Below, one piece after another: positions 37,341 to 53,252 of a DNA stretch of 64,000 nucleotides. Position 1 is the first letter of the stretch. The number at the start of each line of letters is the position of its first letter. This DNA comes from Latrodectus hesperus (taxonomy: Eukaryota > Arthropoda > Arachnida > Araneae > Theridiidae), in assembly GCA_037975125.1 (NCBI GenBank), contig JAJQOW010000014.1, forward strand, positions 6,572,457-6,636,456, in the 5' to 3' direction. The position numbers and the translations under genes were made by a program. Under the pieces are notes generated by a model. It was not told where the DNA came from, did no database searches, and saw only the letters and a list, made by a program, of their open reading frames with translations.

Positions 37341-37514
37341 TTGTTTGTTTGTCGCTCAACGGTCATTTTTTGCACACGAGGGCTAATTAGACCGGGACTT
37401 ACGGTTTAAAGTGGATTCCGAACCACTACAAACATCCATGCCCAAGGTGGGATTCGAACCCACGAACTGTTGAACCGAAGGCAAGAGCGCTAACCATTCG
37501 GCTGCCAGCTCGGC
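37341..37514 (-). mobile_element. tRNA-derived SINE, family B, copy 1
   Basis: Minus strand, about 174 bp. The head has agccgaatggttagcgc (A box) and ggttcgaatccca (B box). The body ends in gacaaacaaac repeats. It is flanked by a near-perfect 14-base duplication, taatttaaagttgt (37327-37340) and taaattaaagttgt (37515-37528). A closely similar copy lies at 53,068-53,252. Confidence 0.92.
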
Positions 37515-37939
37515 TAAATTAAAGTTGTAATAAGTAAGAAGTAAAAAGATATGTTGAGCATTTTCTTTATGTTATTTTACATTAAATTAAAGATTTATTT
37601 TCAAATACCTTTCAAGAAGATTCAGACCACAAAATTAGATGCAATTGATTGACATAAAATTACTTGCTCGTTTCTCATCAAAAAAAATAATAATAATGTA
37701 TTCCATTTTTCTAATTTCTTTCACAATTTCCATTTAATTCGAATATTTATCGAATTTAAAGTTTTGAAAAAGAACATTTCTCCATTGAAGAGATTTTGTT
37801 TCTAAGAAATAAAATAAAAAAGAATAATTCGCTTTTGTATTAAAATGAGACTCCACGATTCATCAGCTTCCTTGCATTAAAAATGAGCTCACTTCAACAA
37901 CTTCTAAAAATATTTCTTAAGTTGAATTTAAACATCACT

Positions 37940-38300
37940 TTTGAGAAAGGAGAAAATTTCAAAAGCCGAATTAATTGCTGACTATGTTTCCGAATCTCAA
38001 CGACAGTAGATAAAATTTCGAAAGAAAAATAAGCGAATCTCTTAATTTCTCAACGAGTTTCGAGGGAGACAAGTAGTGAAGGCACACAAATTTTAATAAC
38101 TCCAAGACAAGCTCGGACGTTTAATTTCCGTCTTCAAAACCAAAGGAACTGTTTGGATTAGGGGCGATGAATTGATGGTAAACGCTCTCTTTCCAGTTTT
38201 CCACTAATGATGACGAATGGTGGTAGGAATTTACTGCGCCAAAGTGAATTGTAAGGAAGTATTCGATGGGTTGTTGAACCACTTTCGTTTCTCCGAAAGG
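37940..38300. other. Higher-GC island without coding signal
   Basis: About 360 bases distinctly richer in GC and CpG than both flanks (for example gacaagctcggacg near 38,105 and gaaccactttcgtttctccg near 38,276). No frame, tRNA box or transposase motif. It may be a conserved non-coding element; see findings. Confidence 0.35.
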
Positions 38301-40139
38301 AGATTAAGTTATAAGTTTTTATAATGAAAAGAAATTAAAAAAAAGACCACATTCAAAAGAATCTTTTAATTCTCTAAGGGAAATTGCAATATTTCACATT
38401 TATTTGATTCGTTGATAATTGTTTGCTCCTTAAACTTTTATAAGTTGTACTAGTGAATTAAAAAGTACCTTTTTTAAAAATTGAAATTAATATTCTTAAT
38501 TTTTCATCAAATCAAAATTTGAAAATGAAATCCCTATTAAAAATAAAATATGAAATTTGAAGTTCTATAAAGAAAAACAAAGTTTTCATAATTTGATTTT
38601 TAAAATCTATTCTAAGAATGAGTCAATTAATTTATACATACTGGAAACTATTTTCTTTATTTCTTTCATTTTGAGACCTTTCAAATATAACTAATAGATT
38701 ATTTTTCTAGCAATCTTTTTTAAATTTTCTTTTCCCTTATAAGCAAAAATAAGTAAAGTACTTATCTTCCATCATAATTATTTTAGAATTTGATTAACTC
38801 CTCTCTCATTTTTAATTAATTTATTAAATTATTAATGATGATATCTGATTATTTGTTTTTAAATTTTCATGCATTTATTATCATAAATATTCAACTCAAT
38901 AGTACAAAGATATTTAAATATTGAAAATTTTGATTTTTTTATTCATATGTATTTGCAAAAATTTACTATTTTACAGAAATAGTCGGTTATTCACTTTGTA
39001 TTTTCAATGAAGATTAGTGTAATTCACTTTATTCAAGAATGCATTTAAAAACTTTAATAAATATTCTTTAGTCTTAACTTATAGAAAACATTTAATTATA
39101 CTGAGATATTTATAAAATAAAATTAATACTTAATTTATAATCTTTAAATTTCAAGCTATGTGTAAAATAAAACCATAAATTAATACATCGACTACACTCA
39201 ATATTTTCTAAATCGAGGAGATTCAAAATTTACGGAGACTGAAAGAGTGATTATAACGTCATTTGCTAAACTTTCAGAAAAGTTTTGCATTAAACATACA
39301 ATAGAATAATCATCAAAATTAAATTACGACAACGGAGTTCTCCTTAACAAAAATTTTTAAACAATACAGAAGTATTATTCACACTATTATTTTGAAAATA
39401 AAAACCTGAATATTTTTGGAAATAATCAGCACTGAAAAATAATAATCCCCCAGTTAAAAGTTTAAATGGATGCATTAAATTACTTTCTCTTAAAAATAGG
39501 AAGATTCGAAACCTATTAATCAGCTATTCCTTCAGATTTTCTATTGAAATATAGGTAATTTTTTCTAAGAAATTAAGACTGCAATAAAAAATGAAATAAG
39601 AATTTTACCATAAGGAAATATCTTGCATATGTTAAATAATTTAATGATAGTTAAAATATTAATTTAATGCATAATAATATTAATGACCTTCAAAAGTAAC
39701 ATTTAATAATATAAAGAATTCCATAAAATAATACGGTATTTTAAATAAAATCATAAGTTTAAGTAATCACAACTGCATTAGTTTATTTTATGAAATATTT
39801 TCACATAATTTTATAAAAATAATATTAATTATTTTATAGTTGAAAAGATAAAAGTGCAGTGTTACATCTTAATCATTTAAAGTTTGGTAGTAAGGGAATA
39901 ATTATTGGATTGATGTTGTCGACGAGAATTAAGGAACTGGAATATATTTTGTAACTGAAAGAAAGTAATAAAAATTTAGTAATGAAAATATTTGAAAAGA
40001 TGTTTAATTGAAGTTTAATATTTACTGCAAAAATTCTTTCGTTTGATAATCAGAGAGATTCTAGCAAACCCCATAAAATAAATGGTGGTGGCCTTTTGGT
40101 AGAACCATACTCTGTACAGAAAAATGTCTCAAATTCAAT

Positions 40140-40260
40140 TTTCAATTAATGTTAAATAATGGAAAATGAATGTTGCTCTTTTGGTTTAAGCGTGAATGCT
40201 GTTGAGATATGAGTCTTGGACAACCCATATATCCTTTACGACACGTGAATATGACCACTG
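40140..40260. repeat. Diverged interspersed repeat, copy b
   Basis: gaaaatgaatgttgctctt ... tatcctttacgacacgtgaa parallels 49,735-49,855 (gggaaatgaatgctattctt ... ctcctttgtgacatgagaat). Confidence 0.4.
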
Positions 40261-41854
40261 AAAAGAATTTAAAAGGCTTTATAATTTTCCGGTATCAAGC
40301 AATCGAAGTTAAATGATAAGCGTAACAAATGATATTAAAATTTATCATTTAAATTCGAATATCAAGCTGATAATGTGACATCTTCTTAAGATCATTTAAT
40401 CTTTATTTGGGAGGATAAGTTAGCCAAGGAATTTTATAACATTGAACAAACAATCGTAGATACAAAATTGTATATTTAGAAAGGCTAATTCATTCAAGAC
40501 ACGTTTAGACTGCATATAAATTTTAATAAGAAAAAATATGGGAAAATCATACCTTCATTAATTTATATTTGCTTTCCAAATTTTGACGAAAATTCAGATG
40601 AAACTCAGGCAACTATATTTTAGTTGTAATGGATAACAAAAATATATATCTCCAGTGCAAATATTGATGAAAAATAATACAGATATATCATGTTCTATGT
40701 ATCAATTAAAACAAATGAACATGCATGCAAATGTATTTATATATGTGAAAAATACGAACAAACGTATTTTTGAAGAAAATTTTGCATAATGACTTTCTAA
40801 CTTTTTTGCAGCTACAAGACAGAGAAAACATTTTCAAATTGTAGACCCGTTGTTGGTGCACTATTAAGTGTTTTTTTAGTTTGTTTATTTGTTTTTGTAT
40901 GTATTTAGTTGTATTCGTGTTGTCCTTTAGAAAGGTTATGGCTAAGAAGTATGTTGCCACTTTTCACAAAAGAAAATTTTAAATGAAACTGTTTCTAATG
41001 CTTTGATATTGAAATATAAAAATGCTTAAAAATCATTCAAAAATACACTGCTAGTGACTTGAAAGTCTTTTTGATGAATCAATACACTCACAAAGATGCA
41101 TATAAAATTATATATATACAATATATATACATATATATTGGCTTATAAGTAACTTCGAGTCAGAACCTTAGTTAATTTCATATTTGAATCTCGAGTTTCT
41201 CTCGTTAGTTCTTGAGTTTTAAGAGACATAGTTACGAGTCTCTACATTTCCTCTTTTCAGCAAAAGTAAGCAAATCATATGTCTATCTTCTTTGTAAGAT
41301 GCTTAGATGATATCTGAATGTTCCTTTTCTGCCTTTGATCAAATGATAACAAAAGTTTAAGAAAAATTTATTAGTAAATATTTATTTACCTTCTTAGTTT
41401 TAACCATCTTTAATTTAGATTGAGTTTTTTTTATAGATTTTTTTCCGAGTAGCAAAGACTAAATATAAAAAAAATGAGACAAAATGTACCAAAAATGTAT
41501 GCATGCTAAAACTTTATCTGAAAAATATAATACAAAATTTAAATTACATAATTAATATTACGTTTTTGTTAAAAATCGACTATACATTCATAAACATTTT
41601 TAAAATCATGCCATTGTATCCTTTTAAATTTTAATGAAGTCTATAATGTATCTAAGTTAGAAAAATATTTTTTACGTGCGTATATTTTTATGCAAATATG
41701 ATTTTTAATCTTATATTTCTTTAATTTAATTCAATAATATTAAATAAATTTAAAGAAATATAAGATTAAAACGAGAGTTATATTTTTTACTTATTGGGGA
41801 AAGAATCTATCTTTAACAGTTTATTTACAAAACGGAAATAATAATATATATATA

Positions 41855-41971
<117 letters not shown>

Positions 41972-42273
41972 ATTTTGGGATTGTGAACAATTACAGACAA
42001 TTATAAAACATAAAACCTATGCTGATTGATCCTTATTAGAAGAAAAATACGTAAGAAAGTACATTTTATGGTCAATTATTCTCATCCTTTTGAACTAAAT
42101 CATGGATTGTCAAATCAGTTCTTGAGATTTTATCAGATGATTTGTCTATAAATTGTAGAAATAGTTGGTTAAAAATGTGACACATTAACTCTGTGACAAA
42201 AACTTCCAAATACTCTCTCATGCAGATATAAAATCTGACACTGAAAGTAAAACACCAGATTTAACTTCGGATA

Positions 42274-42337
42274 ATGAGAACGATGGCCATAACGAACCAA
42301 GCCATCACGGCTAGGTTTGTTTGCGCATCGTTCTCAT
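42274..42337. other. tRNA-like foldback
   Basis: A 64-base inverted repeat: atgagaacgatg (42274-42285) pairs exactly with 42326-42337. Inner stems aacgaacc/ggtttgtt (one mismatch) and agcc/ggct surround the loop atcac. The right side continues as gcgcatcgttctcatgatcg, then a B-box-like aaattcgaatc at about 42,351-42,361. It resembles the anticodon and T arm of a CAT-anticodon tRNA, too degenerate for a working tRNA. Likely the relic of a tRNA-derived SINE with an inverted duplication. Confidence 0.5.
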
Positions 42338-42516
42338 GATCGGAAGATAGTAAATTCGAATCATATCTTAATTTAAAATGCCTCACGTTTATTAAAGGCA
42401 GTTGAAGAAGGTTAAAAAGTTGGCAGTCGCAATGTCCTTCAAGAGAAGTAATATCTGTAGAGGTGGCAGGTCAAGTATTAGAGGTCCTGTGTTTGATGAT
42501 CTTTCCTTCTAAATTA

Positions 42517-42803
42517 CTTTTTTTAGCAACAACGGGCACTGGAAGACTAATCCTTCACCACAACAAGACCAGAAACTGCTACTCATTTGACGTTGTCCAG
42601 TCGGGCACCGGTGAACCATGTCACAGAGGTGAGTAGCATTACCCATGTTATATCATCACAAACCCGTTTATAGGGTGGGCCACATTCCTACATCATCTCA
42701 GAAGAAAGGACAGAGAAACACAAAGAGAAAACCATGACCGAACCCGGATTCGAACCTGGAACTCACAGCTCAGGATCACTAGCCACTCAGCCATCAGTCG
42801 GTA
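42517..42803 (-). mobile_element. tRNA-derived SINE, family A, copy 2
   Basis: Minus strand, homologous to 35,391-35,691 over its whole length, including the A-box region (tggctgagtggct), the B box (ggttcgaatcc), ttcttctgagatgatgta and aacgggtttgtg. Target duplication: tccttctaaatta (42504-42516) and tcctcctaaatta (42804-42816), 12 of 13 matching. It is more diverged than copy 1 in its 3' half. Confidence 0.9.
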
Positions 42804-43188
42804 TCCTCCTAAATTATGAAGAGTCTTCTGAGACTACTTCCATCTAACTAATGGATTCCAACTCTAGGTATAGGAATGTATGTTAGTCCAACAACTACGA
42901 AGAATATGATCTTTAAATTAGGACATTATGTGTTTAAATCAAGCGGTTCCTTTGAATAAATCTACATAAAATAATCGGTTGATTTTAACACTGATTACAT
43001 TATCTATATGATAGTTGAATTACTTAATACTGTGGCCAATATAGGAATGATTACATTATGTATGAGTTGCATTCACTCTCAGTTCAAAAAAGATGTATTA
43101 ATATGATAAAGTAATCGAAAATGTAAGTTTATAAGCATAGACATCCCACTATACTTTCCGCAAGGCTCCTAGATCCTTAAAAGATATG

Positions 43189-43533
43189 CTATAATTTGAA
43201 TTTATACGAAAGATTTAGAATTTTTTTAACTGAAGTGGATGATAGAAGAAAAACAAAATACCTTCCGCGGACCAACATGCAGAAGTCTAACTTCACTAGG
43301 CAATGGCAAACCCTTTGATCTGCATCTCTGTTGCCTCGACCCTCTTCAGCATCAACCCCAACTGCTGCCATGGCACTATTTATACGGAAAAAGCTGAAGA
43401 TGTGAACAGGGCAGTGCTCCATGCCTTTGGTCCCATAGGACTTGTCTTTTTTACCATTTCTTTTTGAACTTGCCACACGACAACAGCAACTGAAGTCTAT
43501 CTCGTATGAAACTGAAGAGCATCTTGAGTACAA
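43189..43533 (-). CDS. Unassigned 114-codon open frame
   Basis: Opens at an ATG (43531-43533) and stops at 43189. The region at about 43,255-43,540 is GC-richer than its flanks. The translation (starting MYSRCSSVSYEIDFSCCCRV) matches no family I know; other minus-strand frames are also partly open. No splice signals are evident. It may be an old mobile-element or gene-copy fragment rather than a gene. Confidence 0.2.
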   Translation of the reverse strand: MYSRCSSVSYEIDFSCCCRVASSKRNGKKDKSYGTKGMEHCPVHIFSFFRINSAMAAVGVDAEEGRGNRDADQRVCHCLVKLDFCMLVRGRYFVFLLSSTSVKKILNLSYKFKL

Positions 43534-46069
43534 GCTAAACTAGAAAGCCAAGCTTACCTAAATAAGTACTTAATTTTTCCCTCTTTAGCATGTTTTAATT
43601 AAAAATATGTTGCTGTTTTGAATTCATTTACATAAATAAATTCTAAAACTAAAATTTATAAATAGGGAAACTTTTTGCCATAATAACATTAATATTCTTG
43701 GCACTTATTTAATATTTGAGCGTTAAATTCTACTTAACTAATTGTTTAATCCCTCCATTTAACAGATAATTTGATTTCGATAATTCTGCACGTTCTGCAT
43801 TATTTTTCACAGGATTTCTCTAATCTCAAGGAATAATTTGTTGATTAATGCATAATTAAATTAAACATTAATTTATCAACTAAATGATAACTTATTTTAA
43901 TATTTGAAGAAAAGCATGTTATGATTTTTGAACAGCCTATTTGGTATAGTTTAGAATTTACATGAAAAGATGTTTTAAATTATCTTCTTCATCAGAAGAA
44001 AGTTGCAAATTATAATACCAGGTCTTCATTCGATAAATTCATTATAAAAAATTTTTGTATTGCAAAACTTTAAGTATTACTTTTTGTATTGTAAAGTTAC
44101 TTTTTGTTACTAAGTTACTTTTTGTATTGTAAATTTCTAACCTATTTTTTTTAAATTTTCTAACATATTTACAACACGTTTTCTTAAAAATATCTACTGT
44201 ATTTTTATGAGTGCGAAAGTAACTGGAACAGAGGATAAAATCTGAAATATTGGACATAAGTATTCTCTTATATTGAAATCTGGGGTATTTTGAAGGAACA
44301 AAAATCGAAAACTGTGTACAGTGAAACGGATTATGCTATGTTATTTGCATAATTGATTTAGAAACGTAAACGGAAGAATTTTTCTTATTAAATTTTCAAA
44401 GGATAAAAACAGTAGCCAAATAATATGATCTGGGATAATATTCATAATAAAGACCTAAAATTGTAAGTCATGCCAATCATTGATTTTATCTCGATTGATC
44501 AAACTACATAGCATTTCCAATATTTTGAAATTCCCTATTATTTGACATATCATATACTATACATTATAAAATTACTAATATGTATAGTCATAATATTAGT
44601 TGATTTATAATAACATGTAAATATTAGTTGATTTACCGTTATTTTATAAAGACAGACAAAACCTTAATAAAACTCTTATTTTTTATTAACTATAATCAAT
44701 CTTCTAAAATTTCTTTAAATTTTCAAATTCAAGATTTCTTAAAAATATTTTTTCTCGTTTCTTCGAAAGTATTCTATGAAACTGCTTATATATTCGCACA
44801 CAGTCTTTATGGCACTGAAGTCAAGAGCACCCCCCTTTGCTAAACGGCTGAATGCTCACATCTTTAACTGAAGCTACATATCATTGTGTTGGGAAAAAAA
44901 TATAAGCCACTTTTTTCAATCACTGTGGTTTTTGAAGCGTAAAACCTATCAAAAGGAATAGAAAACGAGATATATTCATGCTTTTCTCCACAAAAGAAAG
45001 GAATAAATGGAAAAATATATCTGTATACTACCAGAAATCTTTTATTAAATAGAGTTCAACTTAGCGTAACCAATGCAATCAGAAATTCAAGTTTTATATC
45101 GTTGAAATTTTAGGTTTATCTTTCTTTAAAATAGGGTAGCCGTATGACACAGAAGAGCGACACTTGAACTTCGATTCCTTTCTTCTTTTGCTTACTTTCC
45201 TGAGGATTTTGCAGTTATCTCAAGATTTGAGAAAAATGTGCATTATTTTGAAACTGATTATTGAACTTACTGGAAGAAGTTTCACAAGAACAAAGCTTTC
45301 AGTTAAACTTTCCCAGAGAAATTAATTTAGCTGTCAATATATTTTTTCAATTAAAAGATTAATTATGTTTGAATTACTTTTATATAAAACAACACAAACA
45401 AGTATTTCATATAGATAAAAGCATAATTATCTTCTCATTTGAAAGTATTTCAAAGTAATTCATCTGTTGTATCAAAATTAATTTTTTATAAAATATTCTA
45501 TTCAATTTTTATATGTAATGGCTATATATATAATTATCTGTTAAAAATAATTATTTAAAATATAGAAATACAATAATTTAATGATAACTTATAGGAAAAT
45601 CAATTACGATTTTAAAAAAAAACTGGAATTTAGAAATTAATCTCCATTTTTTTTTATTGATTCATTTCCTTAACTAAATTTTGTACACTGCAAATGTATT
45701 TATAAGGACTTTACACTTATTTTTATAATTTCTGTTAATTTTAATTTCATTGATTGTGACTCATTTTTATTGAGAGAATTGTTAATGTTTATGTATCATA
45801 TATAATTCAAACAATTTTATAGGAAGTATTTTAAATATAAACTTAGTACAACCCTATTCCTTTTTCAGTATAATCATTCTCCCAGATAGTACTGATCCCC
45901 ACTGATGGGTGAAGATACTGAATTAACTTCATTAGTATTTGCATTTCACTAATTCCTTATCTAACTATACTATTGTTGATTAAAATTGCTACAACATGAA
46001 AAATTATTAATTAATGAAAAATTATTAACCATGAATTAAAAAGGAGAACTTCCTGGAAATCTCAGCAGG
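43534..46069. other. AT-rich, no gene recognised
   Basis: No gene. Small direct repeats: tactttttgtattgtaaa near 44,078 and 44,115, and aatattagttgattta near 44,592 and 44,619. Confidence 0.5.
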
Positions 46070-46225
46070 TGAACATAATTTTGTCAAGAAAAGAATGTAT
46101 TTCATAATACTTTTCTTGACAAAACATTTTTAAAGAAGCATAATTTTTTATGAAAAATGTTGAAACATAACCTTCTTGGAAATGTTGGAAAATTTATTGG
46201 AGCATAACTTTTTCAAGAAAAGTAT
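46070..46225. repeat. Degenerate short repeat cluster
   Basis: Four loosely similar units beginning g(a)acataa or gcataa and ending in aagaaaag or gaaa at about 46,070, 46,135, 46,164 and 46,199 (for example gaacataattttgtcaagaa and gcataactttttcaagaaaa). Identity is modest. Confidence 0.45.
46079..46124. other. Hairpin, perfect 15-bp arms
   Basis: ttttgtcaagaaaag (46079-46093) pairs with cttttcttgacaaaa (46110-46124) around 16 bases. Confidence 0.75.
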
Positions 46226-46309
46226 TCAAATATAGGAAAAAGTTCCTTATGTTTAAAAATATGTCATTCTTCATTATTTTACTAAAATACAGCATTTCGT
46301 ACAGTTATA

Positions 46310-46950
46310 ATAAAGGGTAGAGACATAGATGTTAAGACAACAATGTATCATTCACGTGACGTTGTTCGTATCGTTAACGCTGATTAATATGTTGTTAATG
46401 TGAACAAGAGGTGAAAAAATATGTATTCAATGACTAGCATACCATGTGATCAACAAGTGTCACAACGTTGAATGTATATCATGGTTATTTGTGACCTCCA
46501 TGATGCAATCATTATTATGTTGTAAGCATAATCTAAAGGCATGTATTCACTCGATTTCTACATCCAAGTCCGTGGTTGATTACATCACGGAAGTAGTTCC
46601 TATATTTTATTGAGGATTAAAAGTATTTGAAATATGAGCTTCGAACTGATAACCCGTGTACTGGAAGCGTCAAGGAATTGCTTGTGTAGGCAATATCTGT
46701 TCTTTTAAAAGACGCGTTTTCAACGTAAGTGTCATGACATGGCTGTACGACTCACAAAATGATGAGCGTAATATGTATGCCAAATTGTATTGATAGCTGG
46801 TGGTGTAGACACCGCATGAAGTTCGTATGATTTTCCTGAACTATCGATTCCGTATTCAACAAATAGTCGCGTGATCTTAACTGATTCGAACAGCAATACT
46901 ACAATTCCATAAGTGGTAGTCCTCGTAGTCTACAATTTATCCTCTATTAA
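46310..46950. other. Higher-GC stretch with fragmentary open frames
   Basis: About 640 bases less AT-biased than the surroundings, with many CpG (for example cacgtgacgttg near 46,354 and gacgcg near 46,711). On the minus strand about 46,735-46,920 is open for about 60 codons without a Met start near its beginning. No family is recognised. An eroded mobile element or gene copy is most likely. Confidence 0.3.
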
Positions 46951-48047
46951 TGCTAGAATTTTATAGGTTTTCATTTCTCCTTTTTAACGATGCACCACAA
47001 AAACAACAATTCTCAATAGCAGTTTGTGTATGAGAAACTTTGCTTTACAATTCTTTTTATTTAAACACATTGCAGGAATTACTATCACTACTGAGACTTT
47101 ACTCGAAGGCGTTAAAAGTTACATAACGCATTGAATATTTTTTCCTGAAAAGTAAATTATGAACTTTTGTAGCATATTGCCTTTACTTGTAATTATTTTG
47201 ATAGTCAGGAGTACATTTTAGTTGTATGTTACTTTTCCAATCTTGTATGTGTCTTACGTTCTTTACACAATAAAACCACATTGTAGATTTTCATTGCGAT
47301 AAACATCGAGTTACTGAAAACATGTAACGAAATCTCATAAATTCTCATTTCTCACAATAAAATTCATACCGTCAATTTTTAAAGAAAAACTCAAAAAGTT
47401 TCATAGATTAATATTAACATATTTATTATTAATAACACGCATTTTACAACAAAGAAACAGTATTAAGAATATATCTTTCAAAACAGGAGTTTTTAAGAAT
47501 TAAAAAAATTAAGAATTTCAAAACTCAGAAGTTTTCTGATTATTATTAAAATAAAGGAAATGTTAAAAAACAGTTGAATATATTTCATAAAATTATGTAA
47601 ATTACTTTTTCATTCAATTCTTAAGACTTAAATTTTGTATGCATTAACTATTAAAAAATGAAAAGCTCTGTATTAATAAGGTGAAGAATGCGGATTGATA
47701 AAAGAGATGAAATTAAGAGCATTAATAATAATTCGAAATGTCATCAAAAAGAGTTTACGAAATATCTTATTTATTTGATAATTTTAAGTTGAAATACTTT
47801 TTCCTGTTAGAGCCCAACTTTATTATCCCGAAGTTGAGAAAAAAGACATTTTAAAAAAATCTACTTTAAATTCAGTTTTCATTAAAAAAATGCTCATGAA
47901 TGTTGAGAATAACTGCATTGTTGATTTCTGAGTTCTTATGTTTGTAATTTTTTTCAAGAGAAAAAAGATAGATTTTTAATTATTGGAAATTTATCAAAAA
48001 TTTTAATAAAAAGTCTTGGCACCATAAAAGTTCTCGTGTCACTAAGT

Positions 48048-48203
<156 letters not shown>

Positions 48204-48535
48204 GTAAACTATTATTATAAAATATCATAGAAATTTTAAATTTTGGTTAAAATTAGAATTTTTATACGTTGGCTATGAACTCAATTAAAATTGCTGATAA
48301 AATGAAGTAGAAACTTTAAATGTCAATATTTTATGTGCTTTTGAAAGAAAGATAACTTTATTCTGTGGAAATATTTTCAAGTATTAATTAACTTTTTAGA
48401 GCACTCTTTTAAGAAATTAAAATATATATTAGGAACATTCACATAAAAATATAATAAAATTTATAACATTTAATTGATGAAAATAATCAATATATGTTAA
48501 TTAATATATATAATTTCATTTATTTGAATTTGATG

Positions 48536-51919
<3,384 letters not shown>

Positions 51920-51921
51920 CT

Positions 51922-52112
51922 GGCTGGGCAAGCTTGACTCAGCCCTTTATCCCTTTAATGAGTCAATAAAATTGAGTACCAAGCATGCTTTGAAACTAAA
52001 CTAGTGGAAATTTCACGTTCGGCTGACCACTTAACTGTGGCATATGCTTGGTAACTCAAGGCCCTCAGTCACAAAAAAGATTTAGGCACACTAGACCTTT
52101 GAACTCGCAACG
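51922..52112 (+). mobile_element. SINE-like fragment with a conserved invertebrate SINE domain
   Basis: The segment ccctttatccctttaatgag, then tcaataaaattgagtaccaa, resembles the conserved central domain (C-T-T-C-A-T-C-C-C-T-T ... GGGTC-GATAAA-TGAGTACC) found in many tRNA-derived SINEs of invertebrates, as I remember it. It continues GC-rich (ttcggctgaccacttaactg ... gaactcgcaacgctgtc) and stops shortly before an (AT)n tract. No A or B box head is visible, so it is truncated or belongs to a LINE tail sharing that domain. Confidence 0.4.
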
Positions 52113-52162
52113 CTGTCTTGTTAGTTTTTTAGTTTTACTATTATTATTAAACCATGATGATT

Positions 52163-52165
<3 letters not shown>

Positions 52166-52245
<80 letters not shown>
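52166..52245. repeat. (AT)n microsatellite, about 80 bp
   Basis: Pure alternating AT. Confidence 0.97.
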
Positions 52246-52247
<2 letters not shown>

Positions 52248-53053
52248 TTATATTTACTGAGTCTGGCCTTTCGTAAGTTTAAAAATTGCTAATACAAGCG
52301 ATAAAGAAAACTGGATGGATTTATACATCACTAAACTGTCCACGAAGGTACACTTATGTTTGGGAAAAATTAAATACTATGAAGAAATTATGCAAATCAA
52401 TTTTCAGGAGGAAATGTAAAGTAAGGTAAGGCATGCAAGTGATTAGATTAAGAAGTTACTGCGCATGCATGAAATGAAAAACAGCTTTTTATGTTCCTCC
52501 ATATGTTAAAGACTATATCATGAAATCGTAGCCTGCACGCATTGTTATGCCACAACAGTGATCTGAAATAATCCACAGAGAAAAACTATAGAAGACAATA
52601 TCCTGGGTGAGAATCACGCAATAGCATACGGCGCGAGAAACAATCCTATCCGTGTGGTTGTGACAAACCTTTCAAGATCCTCTCGTGTGTTACACAACGT
52701 TGCAGCACAGCTACAGGTGTTTTCCTGTGTAGAACCATGGTTCATCACAGTCATCTGAAACGTCTTCTGCGTACAAGAGTTCCTCTTTGGAGGATTTCAT
52801 TGTCAATTTTATCACAGGCACTTTCACTCCTTACTTTGACACATTCCGAGTTCTGCATTTTAGCAGGATAATGCCAGTGTAAGATGGGTTGGAGAAGCCG
52901 GGGAAACAACCCCACTAAAATATCAACGATTAAGAACCGCGAAGGATTCCGTGCCCGAGGAAGACCACCAACAAAATGGCTAGTTGACTCTTAAAATGAC
53001 CTCAAGATACTGAATGTTGGGAACTGGCAAAGAGTCGCTCTGGACAGACTGAG

Positions 53054-53067
53054 CTGCGAAAAGCATG
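53054..53067. repeat. Target-site duplication, left of SINE
   Basis: ctgcgaaaagcatg, repeated exactly at 53253-53266. Confidence 0.92.
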
Positions 53068-53252
53068 CCGAGCTGGCAGCCGAATAGTTAGCGCTCTTGC
53101 CTTCGGTTCATTAGTTCGTGGGTTCGAATCCCACCTTGGGCATGGATGTTTGTAGTGGTTCGGAATCCACTTTAAGCCATAAGTCCCGGTCTAATTAGCC
53201 CTCGTGTGCAAAAAATGACCGTTGAGTGACAAACAAACCAAACCAAACAAAC
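53068..53252 (+). mobile_element. tRNA-derived SINE, family B, copy 2, nested in the LINE
   Basis: Plus strand, 185 bp, starting ccgagctggcagccgaatag, with the A box in tagttagcgctcttg and B box ggttcgaatccca, ending in caaacc repeats. An exact 14-bp target duplication surrounds it, and removing the SINE plus one duplicate restores a continuous LINE frame (DRLSCEKH then VVEAAK). Highly similar to the copy at 37,341-37,514, so this family was active fairly recently. Confidence 0.95.

Noticed and set aside
37440..37500. Functional tRNA genes at the tRNA-like heads (also 35.63-35.69, 42.30-42.37, 42.74-42.80, 53.07-53.14 and 58.75-58.81 kb)
   Set aside because: A and B boxes are present, but acceptor stems do not close, repeat bodies follow directly and target duplications surround several of them, so they are SINEs or SINE-like relics.
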